Assembly (NCBI GenBank): GCA_949825065.1
Contig: OX463838.1
Coordinates: 6,736,251 to 6,800,250 of the forward strand
Direction of reading: 5' to 3'
Length of the DNA: 64,000 bases
DNA from: Odontocerum albicorne
Lineage: Eukaryota; Arthropoda; Insecta; Trichoptera; Odontoceridae
Under the pieces are notes generated by a model that had not been told where the DNA came from, searched no databases, and worked only from the letters and a program-made list of their open reading frames with translations. This document shows positions 11,090 to 21,975 of this stretch, piece after piece. Made by a program: the position numbers and the translations under genes. Every line of letters starts with the position of its first letter. Position 1 is the first letter of the stretch.

Positions 11090-12330
11090 ACAAGTAAGTC
11101 CAAATATATTTTAATATCTAACTGTTAATTTTCTTAAATTTATCTATAAAAGAAAAAAAATATGGTAGAAGGGCTGAAACACTTTTCCACCCTTCCGTCC
11201 CTCCTACCTAAAATATTACCTTTCCTAACTTTGTCTATGACAAAAAAAGGTGATACAAAATTAGAAATTTTTCCACCTTCCAGTCACTAATATGATTGAT
11301 TAAAAAATGTATTTAAATCTACAATAAAACCTTTTTTTCCTTTGTTTATCATAGCACAAAGATGGTACAAAGTTTGAAATATTTTCCTGCTACCCGGCAC
11401 TGATTTGATGGTTTGAAAAAATATATTTTTGTCAAAAATTTACAATTAAGCCTCTTTTTAATTACATATTGATCGAAAAAAATATTATAAAAAGTTCGAA
11501 ATACTTTTCAAACTTCCCTCTACTGATTTAATGTTTGAAAAAAATCTTTAATCCACAATTATATCTCTCTTTACTTTGTTTATGATAAAAGTAATACCCT
11601 ACTTACTTTCAAATGCTTCACAAACTTCCCCCCACTGATATTATTAGTTGAAAAAATATATTTCAATCAACAGTAAAAGCTCTCCTTGTTTCGTCTATGA
11701 TAAAAAAGTTTTGTAAAATTTTTTTAATAATTTTCAACCTTCCCTCCACTGATATGATTGTTCGAAAAAAATCAATTTTAATCTTCAAACTTCAATATTA
11801 CTTAACCTTACTTTGTCTATGATAGAAAAAATATGGTTCCCAGTTTAGTTTTTTCCACCTTCGCGTCACTGATGTAAAATTATTTCGAAAATATATAGAG
11901 ACAACCTTCGTGGCCTAGTTGGTAAGACGCCTGTCTCCTAACCCGAAAGTTGTGGGTTTCAATCCCGCTTGAACGTAGATTTTTTTTTAAAAAGGATTCC
12001 AGTTTGGTTTTCACTTAAGGCCTCTTTAACATCTTTCTGGTTAGTTAGAAGAGATTGCCACACAGCAATAAGCCTACTAGACTGTAATGTATACAATGAA
12101 AGTGTAATACAATACAAAACAATTAATTTCCCATCCATAATCTTTCTAAACTAGGTATGTGATAGAAAAAAAATGTACAGTATTTGATTTTTTTTCCCCT
12201 TTATCACTGATATAATTGTTAGAAAAATGTATTTAACCTTCAACCTTTCATATAACCTCTATTAACTTTCTATGATAGAAAAAACGTGATACAAAGTTTG
12301 AAATACTTCTCCACCTTCCCGTCACATATT
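11090..12330. repeat. Degenerate tandem array, period about 110-125 bp, interrupted by SINE1
   Basis: Recurring blocks in order are ttgtctatgataaaaaa, tacaaagtttgaaatac, ttccaccttccctcactgat and gattgtttgaaaaaatat. The tctatga block recurs near 11231, 11342, 11467, 11576, 11692 and 11813, then again after the SINE at about 12152 and 12268. Units are diverged, so this is an old satellite-like array. Confidence 0.75.
11898..12125 (+). mobile_element. SINE1, best complete copy
   Basis: Box A TGGCCTAGTTGG is at 11911-11922 and box B-like GGTTTCAATCC at 11955-11965, 44 bases apart as in a tRNA. The anticodon-loop position reads CTCCTAA, so the head resembles tRNA-Arg(CCT). A T-rich linker follows, then the body tttggttttcacttaagg and the tail tctggttagttagaagag with agtgtaatacaatac. 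The tail matches the 3' end of LINE family D at 8030-8110. It is inserted in the degenerate array at 11090-12330. Confidence 0.85.
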
Positions 12331-12420
12331 TGCATACTGCTTAGATAGTCAAACCTTATTACTCTGGGGTGTAACCAAGGGGTATTTTATATTCGGTCAT
12401 TTAACACTTTTACATTGAAC

Positions 12421-12610
12421 ATACGACCTCCTTTACCTAGTTTGTACGATGCCTGTTTCTCGACCTAAGGGTTGCGGATTTGATTTAATCGGTTGCCAAA
12501 TTATTTTAATAAGGGTTTCAGACTGGTTTTTACTTAATCCTTCGAAGCCTGAAGGTTTGATTAAATATACTAAATATATACTCTATCTCATGTGTCTTTC
12601 AAATGCACCC
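12421..12610 (+). mobile_element. SINE1, head and body
   Basis: A degenerate head (cgacctcctttacctagttt, then gttgcggatttgattt) is followed by the body cagactggtttttacttaat. The 3' tail is not evident. Confidence 0.6.
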
Positions 12611-12764
12611 AAGTGCCCGCATCATCAATGAGAATTTATGTAGTTGTAATTTACATCTTTATGAGTTTATTGCAAAGTGTAACATACAAATTAGGTCTCC
12701 ATTTTGAGTTGATACTGTCCTGGGCTGCTTCTTTTCAGTTGATACATAATTAGATTACTTATGT

Positions 12765-12935
12765 AATCTAATTGATAAAAAACCTGTGTTCTGACCCAAA
12801 GGGTTGCGAGATCTGTCTAGTTTTCACTTGAAACTTATTAAAACACCCTTCTGAACGTTTAAAGGAGGTTGTCGTATAATAATAAGCTCGTCAGGTTGTA
12901 ATGCATACAATAAAAGTGTTACGCAATACAATACA
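12765..12935 (+). mobile_element. SINE1, diverged copy
   Basis: It contains cctgtgttctgacccaaagg, gttttcacttgaaactt, ataataagctcgtcaggttg and tacaataaaagtgttacg, in SINE1 order. Box A is degraded. Confidence 0.65.
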
Positions 12936-13746
12936 ACATTCGACAAATTTGCATAATTTACTTAGTTTATGATTCAAAATACTCAGTTTGTGTTAAGTAA
13001 ATGTCAAAACGTTAAAAAAACTAACCCCTAAATATATCAATAGCCTTATTGATTGAATGGTACAACGTTTATTTCTCGAAGGCTTCGAATTTAATTTCCA
13101 ATGACGATAAAAAAGTATACATATTTTCAACTTTTTTACGTTTCGGCTACTACAAATTATTGCGCTAAGATGTAAGATGTTTATCACCAATCACGAAAGA
13201 TTATCTAGTATATAATAAAAGTTTACAACAATGAATCGTAAAAAATCATTCCACTGGACCAACACAAATACCATATATTATGACCTCGTTGAAGATTCGA
13301 TTCTCGATAGCCATAAAACATTGCTAAAAAGTACAGTTTTTCATGATACTTATTTGCCATATCTCTGTTGAATTGGAAGAAATTTCTTTATGGAAATAAT
13401 CGTACTTTAATAGTTTTGCGTAAAACAAAAACACATTGAAATTGTCTTCTAATTGAGTTATTTGCATCAATTAATGTGTAATAAACTATGCAGCAACCGG
13501 TTGGTACTCCTTTGTTATTTTTTTACTTCATATCTTAATGATCATCTGAAGAGTTGCAGTGTATTTTTAATCAAGGCATCACGTTGATGTCCGAAAAAAA
13601 ATATATTAAAGGTGAGTCTAGTTATGTCTAGTTAAAGTATTTGTTTGATACAAATACTTGCCAATGTTGTAATCGATATTACTGCCAAGAGATGCGATGA
13701 CAAACTGAAAGTTCCATGCAATGGTTTTAAGTCCGAATACTTATTT
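12936..13746. other. No feature recognised
   Basis: AT-rich sequence. Faint tRNA-like phrases (gacctcgttgaagattcgat near 13283) may be further SINE1 heads but cannot be supported. Confidence 0.4.
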
Positions 13747-13819
13747 ATTAGGGCTGAAGACAGTATTGCCTCCTCATGTTTTTTAAATATATCCCTGACA
13801 CTAATTCTAGTCATGCTTT

Positions 13820-14110
13820 TTAACCTGTACACCGCGTTAAAAATCAAATTCCACAAATCCTGTGCGCGGCACAATTTCGGCGTTTTTTAATTTCTAAATA
13901 TAAACGCGTGTTTTGTTTAGAACCACTGATATTTGATTACACCACCAAGTCAACATGACATTCAAGTAATTTTCTGATAATAAATAATAGTCATTACTCT
14001 TAAGGAGACTCATTAAATAAAGGAGATAAACTAAACATTACGTAAAATACACAAAGAAATGCTACAGATCAGATCACAGGCGTTTGTGCTTCCTGCAAGG
14101 AACACGTTAA
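13820..14110. mobile_element. piggyBac-like MITE, family PB3, short copy
   Basis: Flanked by TTAA at 13820-13823 and 14107-14110. The left end TTAACCTGTACACCGCG and the inverse of the right end, TTAACGTGTTCC, match the ends of the longer copy at 36565-37185. The left 220 bases align in inverse orientation to 36966-37185. Confidence 0.75.
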
Positions 14111-14165
14111 ATATATCCCTGACAAATGAATAAGTGTCAGGGGTACCTGGGGCTGAAGACAGTAT

Positions 14166-14560
14166 TGTGCTTGTAGCGACCATGCGTGCGGTCACTGAAC
14201 CCATTGAGGCGACCCTTGGCCGCTCGGTCATCGAACTCGCATTGGAAGGAATGCGAGACAAGCACCGGGCAACCTTCGCCCGCTCGGTCATTGAACTCAC
14301 TATTAGCGGAGAACGAGACAGCGACATATCTTCCGCGCTGTCCTACAAAACAATGAATACCCTACGTGATGACAATAAATATATTATGAGGCGGAGACGA
14401 GACGGTGACATATCTCTTGCGCCGTCTCGCGCACATTCCAAATATTATAAATACCGACGTTTATCAATAAAATACCTCTTTGCATATTTCGATTTGAAAC
14501 GAATTTTATTAAACCAACGATCATCCTCATCAGCTCTCCATTAAGGAACAACCGTTCCTA
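14166..14560 (+). mobile_element. LTR fragment of a Gypsy-like retrotransposon
   Basis: Homologous to the LTRs at 8496-8890 and 33787-34242. It starts near TGTGCTTGTAGCGACC. A TATA-like ATTATAAATACC is at 14444-14455 and AATAAA at 14466-14471. U3 holds a doubled segment (cgctcggtcatcgaactc at 14221 and its near copy at 14281). A primer binding site follows at 14564, so this is a 5' LTR plus leader, not a solo LTR. The exact 3' edge (14550 or 14560) is unclear. The 136-residue frame across it is not coding. Confidence 0.75.
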
Positions 14561-14563
14561 AAG

Positions 14564-14581
14564 TGGTGACCCCGACGTGAT
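14564..14581 (+). promoter_or_regulatory. Primer binding site, complementary to tRNA-Trp
   Basis: TGGTGACCCCGACGTGAT is complementary to the 3' end of eukaryotic tRNA-Trp (ATCACGTCGGGGTCA plus CCA) over 18 bases. It directly follows the LTR. All retroelement sequence stops soon after. Confidence 0.8.
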
Positions 14582-14640
14582 ATATCCCTACTCATGCTTT
14601 TTTAAATATATCCCTGACACTAATTCATTTGTTAAGGGGT

Positions 14641-15412
14641 ACCATACCTATAAATCAATGTAAATTTACTTGAGTTAAAATTGAGTTATGTATGCAAGAA
14701 CATTATTTAAAGGTCGTGTAATTTTCATAAAACAGTGTTTTATGGTAACTATAAAAGTAAAGTTACCCTTGACGTAGACTTTATGTACCCCACATCACGT
14801 ACCTATCCCTATATAATCAGCCCTCTCTGGGTCCAAATATGTTAAGTATAGAAGAAGTATGGATGTTTAAAAGTCAACAGTTTCTCCAGTCTACGAATAA
14901 CTTAAGGATTTTTATTTTGCTTACCTTTCTTTTGGCGTTGGTTTTTCTTCAATATTATTTAAAAATTTTAGCTGCGTCGTTATTATCGATACCTTACGTA
15001 TTTTATTTTGCGACCAATAGTTTGTTTTTATTTTAGAATCTATAAAACTTACCATTATCTCCCTTTTTCGCGGTACATTGCCTTTGGCATGTGATGTGTG
15101 CGTAATGAGGCAGCGATGTCAGCTATTAATAACAAAAAAAATTAAAACACTTATCTTTAAGAAACAATTCATTTGCGTACGTTTGTTTTAATCAGAGAAC
15201 GATACGTTAATTATTTTAATTATTTTAATTATTAAAAAAATATTTTGTGGGTTTATTTCCAGTCTTTTCCGACCAAAGAAAAAATGTTAAACAATTTAGT
15301 TTTCAGTGTTTCCAACTTTATGCACAAAAATAATCAAAATGAAAAATCATTAAAAGTTATTGTATATAAAAAGGCAACAAAAATAGTCAGATGATTTGAA
15401 TATCATAATATA
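14641..15412. other. No feature recognised
   Basis: AT-rich sequence with no repeat family or gene that I can name. Confidence 0.5.
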
Positions 15413-16040
15413 CTCGTAAATAGGACAAAACCCCTACAATGGTTGTCGTCAAAGAAAGAATACAAGAATTGATTTTTTAATACAAGAGAGCGAGAAAGGA
15501 ATACTTGGATTCTCTGCGAAAGTAATTCGATATTTGAATCTCGATGGGTCCATGATACTGAACGAATTTTAAATACCTAGCTAACAACTTTTGAACCGGT
15601 GTAAAAGGGGACGATGTATAAAAGACATACATAAACAAATTTTGCATTTATGAATATATATTTTCATAAATGTAGAAGTTGTTTTACTTCTGTGAATATT
15701 TCACGGGCTGCAACTAGTTATAGTAAAAAAGGCCAAAGCCCGTACGATGGTTGTCGTCAAAGAAAGAATACAAGAATTGAATTTTGAATACAAGAGATCG
15801 AGAGAGGAATACTTGGATTCTCTGCGAAAGTAATTCGAAATTTGAAACTCGGTGGGTCCGTGATACTGAACGAATTTTAAATACCTAGCTAACAATTGTT
15901 GAACCGGTGTAAAATGGGACGACGTATAAATGATATACATATACTCGTATATAAATAAATTTTACATTTATGAATACATATTTTCATAAATGTAGAATTT
16001 GTTTTACTTCCGTGAATATTTCACGAGTTGCAACTAGTAA
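15413..16040. repeat. Tandem duplication, unit about 308 bp, two copies
   Basis: The phrase ggttgtcgtcaaagaaagaa starts at 15441 and again at 15749. Matching continues through ctctgcgaaagtaattcga and gaaccggtgtaaaa to gcaactagt at the end of each copy. The copies differ by scattered substitutions. Confidence 0.9.
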
Positions 16041-16474
16041 TAATTTCATCTGCAGCAAAGATATATGAGACGGTATTGGGAATCATCCAAGTAACAGGCA
16101 ATCGTTAGACTTTGAAGTAATTCAGGGGTACCCAAAAGAAAGAATTAAGCCTGTAAAAAGACCAAAAAAAAAGACTGTAAAAAGACCCAAAGCACGCTGA
16201 ATGGATGAGAAACGTAAGCAAGTACCGATTACGTGGCAGCAATGCGCAAAGGACAAAGTTTCTTGGAAACAACTTGGAGAGGTCTATATCGTGCAGGGGA
16301 TGAATGTAGGCTGATGATGATTTAGAAATAAGGTTGAAAGGGAAACCAAAAAACAAACTACATCGTTAAAGGTAGGAAGGGAAGTCAATAAATTCGCGGA
16401 ATAAACATTTTTTAATTTTTTCTTCTCAATACAATCATTAATTTTAGATCTTTCAATAAGCTTATTTAAGACGA
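16041..16474. other. Low-information stretch, possible LINE debris
   Basis: Phrases such as gtggcagcaatgcgcaaagg and ggaggtctatatcgtgcagg on the plus strand look like eroded LINE 3' coding sequence ending in gctgatgatga. I cannot assign it to a family. Confidence 0.35.
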
Positions 16475-16673
16475 AAACATACTATTGTGGCGTGGTGTGT
16501 CGTGGCGCACCATAATGATATCGGAACCATACATTTTGTATGGTTAGATTCACATTACTATGGAGCCTTGTGTCACAACGCACTGTGTCGTGACGGCGAT
16601 CGCTCGGTTTCGATCTGTGTAAGAGCGGTGGTGGGGGCTATGGCGCGTCACGACACGCCACGCATATATGTTT
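16475..16673. mobile_element. Small terminal-inverted-repeat element
   Basis: The left end aaacatactattgtggcgtg and the inverse of the right end, aaacatatatgcgtggcgtg, form roughly 30-base inverted repeats continuing into tgtcgtggcgc. The element is about 199 bp, GC-richer than its surroundings, and noncoding. The superfamily is not determined. Confidence 0.6.
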
Positions 16674-17059
16674 CTAGTATGATGACACATTATTCTACAA
16701 TCAGCTGTTAGGCAAACGTGAACATTTTTCAAGCAACGATGTCAGACAACTTATCATAAATGAACTTGTTCGCCAATATGAAGTTTTATACAATCTAAAA
16801 TATAAAGAATACAAGGACCTAACAGTAAGAACTTCAGCTTAGGAAGAAATCTCTAGTTCTTGTGTTAGGCAATGAAATTCGCCTTTACTCCTTCTTAGTA
16901 TTTAATGAATAATTTAATGGATTATTAATATATTTAATGGATGAACCCAATATCTTCTATTTTTCTTATTTTGTTTCAAGTAGTTTTAACATAACCAGAA
17001 ACGAAACATTTTTACAATCACTATCCAAATTGGACGAAAGCATTTACACGAAAGCTTTA

Positions 17060-17165
17060 TTGACTCTAAAAAACGTCAGAGCATGCCCCGACACGACAGA
17101 TAGATGTGCACGCTCACCGTCACGACAGAATGCGCCACGACACAACACGTCACAATAATATGTTT
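17060..17165. mobile_element. Related inverted-repeat element, partial
   Basis: The right end gacacaacacgtcacaataa then atgttt matches the terminus of the element at 16475-16673, with shared ctcaccgtcacgacag inside. The left boundary is unclear. The sequence between the two elements (16674-17059) shows nothing I recognise. Confidence 0.45.
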
Positions 17166-17469
17166 CCGCCTTTATGCGTACGAAAAAAATTGCTTTTGCC
17201 ATTTTGATATTCAAAACGACTGTAGGTGATACTTCAATCAGTTTGTTTAGGTGGACATCTTCCAACACAAGTTTTTCTATTTTTTTGACGATGTTTAAAG
17301 AATTGGCCTCAATGAGCCGTGTTGGTCGGAGGTCGTCTTCAATCGATTCTCTCCCTTGCTGATGATGAAACGACAGAGCCCTTTAGTATGTTAGCTACCC
17401 ATATAAACGTACAAAAATATATTTTTTACTTTTTATCTTCTAGCAATGTAATGAAATGTATATTGTTTA
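17166..17469. other. No feature recognised
   Basis: Short frames only. Confidence 0.4.
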
Positions 17470-17580
17470 TTCTCATAGTTAAGGCATTAACATTGTAGAG
17501 GCTTAAAGACATTATTCCACAAATAGTGGAATTAACAGTGTTTGATAAAACAAATTACAATAAATTAATGTGTATAATTT
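17470..17580. mobile_element. Penelope-type 3' tail, inverted junction
   Basis: Inverse tail sequence (agttaaggcattaacattgt) joins directly to forward tail sequence (gtggaattaacagtgtttg then ataaaacaaattacaa). The same two pieces occur at 59895-59970 and around 28270-28345. Confidence 0.6.
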
Positions 17581-17826
17581 GACCACTATTTTGTAAATAA
17601 AATCATATCTTAAGTCAATGCATGTTTTGTTTTGGCCCAATTTGACAGTTTTAAAAGCAGCTCGTCATCTGCTTTTCTCCAGTCTAAAACTCCAGTCTGC
17701 GATTCATTTATATATCAAGTTAGAGTCGGACTACATTTCTATATTTTTTGTTTTATATATTTTAATGGTTTAGATGTAACTTTAAGTGAAAATAATACCT
17801 GCTTATTCAAAAATATTTAATGAATA

Positions 17827-18061
17827 TACAAGTACCCGGTGGTAAGTGATACAAATTGGGCTTAAAAAAGAGACTGTCGGTCATAATCGGCTAACTTCGG
17901 CTTTGTAGAGCGTCGCCTCTGTCGCACGATTGACTGACAAATCGCGACGGAACACGTGTATGAATGACAGAGACGACGCTATACAAAGCCGAAGTTAGTC
18001 GATTATGGCCGACAGTCTCTTTCTTAAGCCCGATGTGTATTATTTACCGCCGGGTACTGTA
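17827..18061. mobile_element. Foldback MITE, copy 2
   Basis: Same arms as 2167-2410 (agtacccggtggtaagtgat and its inverse at the right end), with the short centre inverted relative to copy 1. TA dinucleotides lie at both ends. Confidence 0.8.
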
Positions 18062-19500
18062 CATACCATTGCTAAGTCTTCCTACTGGGAAAGAAGAAAG
18101 ATCAAGGTACCCCACGCTTTCTTTTCCCTACATATATTTTTCGCATTATTTTCTTATACAGCTTATATGAAGTCCACTACTTGAACTCATTAGTAAGGAA
18201 CTTTATATCTTCTATATTTCCTTTACTTGATTCAACCTTGCTTTGAAAACATGAAAACTTTATCTTACAAGTTCCCGTTTTTTCCATTTTGTAGGTCTTT
18301 CATTACTCACACATTCAATGTGTCCAAACTTCCTAGGAGTGTTATTTTTCTTTCTTTTAAATACAAAAGTTTTTGATTCCAATTCATCTTCTATAACTCA
18401 TTCTGTATTATGTTATATGTGTTACATAGATTCTCACGCATATATAATAAATGTTAAGTAAACGCATTGTTTCCCATTTTATGTAGACGTTTCCCTACCA
18501 TATATCAAATTCATCACAAATAAACTGTAGCAAACTAACATTTTGACAGCTGTTTTTGTTTGACATTATATTTTTCAGCGTCTAATTAATATTATATCCC
18601 AAACAATGTGAAATAAAAATAGGCTATTTAATAGTCCGAAGCAATCCAATCATGAATTATTTCTATTTAATTTAAAATAAAATGATAATGGGCAATTTAT
18701 GATGACCCCTGTGCGTGAATAGATTTATTTTAAACTAGTTTTTGCACGTCAAAAACGCAGTCTTAGATCAAACCCAGAGTTTTAGTAGCTAGGAGATCTT
18801 ATGTCCAAAACAAACGGCAGATTTCCTCTACTGGTGTCATTTGTTTGGCTTAATTCTTAAGTGCCTTATTTGTGTTTGTTTCATAGTGCTATAAAAAATA
18901 TAAGTAAATGGCAAAATAATTACAAAAAACATAAATTGAGATGTATTTTAATTTTTTTTCAGAGTTTATATTGCGTTTTTGTGTTCGAGATCATTGAAAC
19001 GCTCATCTTAATTTATAAGCACCATAATCATGCAAGTAAAGGCGAAAAATTATTTGTCATTTCTACGTGGTAACTAATTATTAAAGAAACATATCCAAAC
19101 GATACCAAATAAATGAAAAAGACAATTTATTGAATTATTTCAAATTTTTATTAAAGTCGCGCGATTATACTCTTGTTGCGACACGCTATATGTTAACATT
19201 ATGATAGTGAGCCTGGACGAATTCAAACGTTCACGTTATGGTCATGGATAGGAAAGGACTTCTAGTGCTAATATAATGTTGGAGATATACGTAACTATAG
19301 ACTAAATGTCACTCGACGCGCATCTCCATAGATAGCGAGGTTGACAATTAATTAATCCTGAAAACGAGAGCTGCAATTTTTTTAATGTGTTAGCTTTTTT
19401 GTGATACTAAACGCGATATAAACTTCAATAAATCTTTAACTATATATAATATTAAAATAAAAAACTTATAAACCTATTTGATAAACTGAGATGTAATACT
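18062..19500. other. No feature recognised
   Basis: AT-rich unique-looking sequence. The piece at 18700-18840 shares scattered phrases (gatgacccctgtgcgtg, gatcaaacccagag) with 22190-22300, possibly an old repeat. Confidence 0.45.
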
Positions 19501-19504
19501 ATAA

Positions 19505-19867
19505 ATGAACCCAAACTATAAAAGACAGAATTTTCAAAGTAAACAACTTAATTTCAAATTAATGAGTGATCCTTTATCCTTTACTTATATAAAAGGCACT
19601 AAGTCAGTACGGGAGATACCCCATCTTACCTTAATTACGATTCATGTTGGAGCAATCAGCCCCAGTGTGGGAATTGTAATTATTTTGGGCCTTCCTCGCT
19701 TCCCAGAGCTGCAAACGGGACATTACACAGATTGTATAGTGCAGAGCATCCCCTTTGGAGGAAAAGCATTAGCTATATACATAATTAATTTTTACCTTGA
19801 ACATTGGTTTAACGCAATTATTATCAAGATCATTCTGTGGCGACCCACAACATTGGTGGAACATTAA
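19505..19867 (+). other. Unassigned 120-residue open frame
   Basis: The frame MNPNYKRQNF...TTLVEH is longer than most chance frames here, but has no recognisable domain. GC rises in its second half. Its 3' end (ctgtggcgacccacaac then attggtggaac) resembles the LTR-to-primer-site junctions of some retrotransposons, which would make it LTR sequence, not a gene. I cannot name a tRNA for that putative site. Confidence 0.3.
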
Positions 19868-20639
19868 ATTATCTTATTTTTAAATACTCCATTCATAAAG
19901 TGAATAGTAAATTTAATTGAATACTCATTAATCATGATGATTATAATAGAAGTCAAAATACTAGGTGGAGGGTTAGACAACTTGTCAATGGAATCTTTGA
20001 AAATAAATATGTAAATCAATTCGTGATAAATATAACTTGATACATATGATACTCGTATAGTGTATAAGGTTTCAGTACTTGCAGTTTGTCTATGTCTTCT
20101 TACTACATTGAGTCCCTGATAACTGGAACTAGTTCCAGTTCCATGTTATTTTGCTCAATATGTTATTGTACGCTTCCAGTTGGGCTAAGCATTTATATAT
20201 TTTTGAGCGTGTCACGCAGTTTGTTTTCATACTTCTTGCACTATCCAGCATCTGTTAACCGAAGAAAACATTTATTGGGTAACTGAAGTCAAGCTCTGTA
20301 CATATTCAGACTAACGCAGGTAATATATGTTTCTATCAAACTTTTGTTATTCGCCTGAGTTCTCGCTGCTGATAATGAATATCTTGTTTCACATAGGATA
20401 TGGAGCTTCTATATAAGTATTTGCAGCTGATCTGCGTCTTCTTTAACTTCTGCAGTCTTGATAACTAACAAAAATTGTATGCTTCTTAGCTCGATCTGTT
20501 GCTATTTACTCCCAGTTGTACAGAGCAATTATGTTTAAATATATTTCATCCAGAAAGTCATTATATATCTTTCATGGCTACCTGTTCTCTATTTAGTCCT
20601 TTACCAGCTCACCAAAAAATATATTTCTTGAGAGTCTGT
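19868..20639. other. No feature recognised
   Basis: AT-rich. A short palindrome, ggaactagttcc, lies at 20126-20137. Confidence 0.4.
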
Positions 20640-21340
20640 ATCCAAGCTATATATCCAAATCAAGGCAAGTGAACACGGGACAGAATTTTAATGCTTTATT
20701 CAATTAGTACTGTATCGGACGTGTGCCGTCACCCATGTGTGTGTATGTGATATGAAAAGGACACTGTGTGTAGATCTGTATTATTAAACTTGTATGTTGT
20801 AATTCGATGATATTCTTTGTTCCTGTATTTGTATAATCATATGGTCTTGTTGTATATGTAAATGTTTGCTATATTGTGTTATAATTATATGTAAATATAT
20901 ATGTTTGTTTAACTCCAATCGCATTCGCAACCGCATTGGAAATATGTGACTTGCAAAGCGGTGCGATCGGAGTAGGTCCGGGCTCAGTCGACGTAAGCAG
21001 GGCCCAAACCCCAAAAGTTGTTGTATTTCGCGGGCAATGGGCGCTTGCGACGGCCGACTGACCATTAATATAGAGGACCCCCCAATTTGCAAATCACTTC
21101 TCACTAGTTCTTCATTGAAATACATTCTCAGTAATACCGATTTTACCGTGTTTTTACTCGAGACCCGCTACCCTACATCGACTGCCTGAGAGGAATCTCT
21201 CCCTGCTCTTCTTCTTCTTCTTCTGCTGGATCTTCGCTACGGAATTCGCTAGCTCGATTCTCTGAGCGCTACGCGGCGACCATCCACCTATCTACAGTCT
21301 TTGTACCTGTCCGGTACATCTCAAGTACTATTCAAAAAAA
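20640..21340. other. GC-richer, unresolved segment
   Basis: The part at 20930-21310 is GC-rich for this window (ggtgcgatcggagtaggtcc, ggcccaaaccccaaaagttg, a cttcttcttctt run). A minus-strand 113-residue frame (21125-20784) crosses it with no domain that I recognise. On the minus strand an aataaagcat signal lies at about 20700. An LTR on the minus strand is possible, but no partner copy or primer site is visible. Confidence 0.35.
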
Positions 21341-21789
21341 ATTATTCGATACTCTATGGTACCATTAAAAAATGTATTGTTTAAAATAATGCACAATGTC
21401 AATGATATTACGAAATTGTCCTGATATATTGACTCATGCTATAATGATAGATCCGATATATTAGCCCAAATTGGTTTCCAGACTCCTGCTAGAAATATAC
21501 AGAACGTTTTATGTGTAACAATTTGCAGACGTCAGTTGCACGTTTGAAATTCACCAATCGTGAAAATTCAAAATTTGGGTAACTTCATGTCTGCCTTGGT
21601 GGATATTTTAAATGAAAATGCCAGCGAGTTTAATGGCGGGCTTAGGTAATAACTGAAAACTTGTTATTCTATCATTTATTTACATTTAAAAAAAATGTTT
21701 GTTATTTTCACTTTCATTTTGTTTTTTTCCTCTTATTTTTTTTTTTGATAAATAGAATTTAATCGCAATTAATACTTTTTTTTATTAAT
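21341..21789. other. No feature recognised
   Basis: AT-rich with homopolymer runs. Confidence 0.4.
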
Positions 21790-21975
21790 TGTAAAAATTA
21801 AAGGACAATTTATATAGCGCCGTTTAAACAGTAAACTCTCCTCAATGGCGCTCTTACTCAGGACTTAGCCCATTATATGATCATAAGATTGAATATTTTT
21901 TGGCATATGTTAAGTAAAACATATTTGGTAAGAAAACCACAGAAAATTGGCCAAAGTTAAATAAATTTTTGAACA
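21790..21975. repeat. Dispersed repeat, copy 1 of 3
   Basis: It contains acaatttatatagcgccgt, actctcctcaatggcgctc, and gcatatgttaagtaaaacat. The same order occurs at 60950-61265, and the last part also at 50060-50235. Noncoding; probably a retroelement 3' region. Confidence 0.6.

Larger units (their letters stand above)
13747..14640. repeat. Small degenerate tandem repeat split by a MITE and an LTR fragment
   Basis: The phrase ctgaagacagtattg occurs at 13753 and 14152. The phrase ttaaatatatccctgaca occurs at about 13785, 14107 and 14605. The phrase ggggtacc occurs at 14140 and 14637. These imply a short array whose units were separated by the elements at 13820-14110 and 14166-14581. Confidence 0.5.

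Noticed and set aside
11898..11975. Functional tRNA gene
   Set aside because: The acceptor stem does not close, and the sequence continues into a conserved SINE body and tail repeated at many sites.
14031..14544. Opposite-strand open frames of 98 and 136 residues as genes
   Set aside because: Both lie across the LTR and MITE borders and follow the U3 duplication rather than any protein family.
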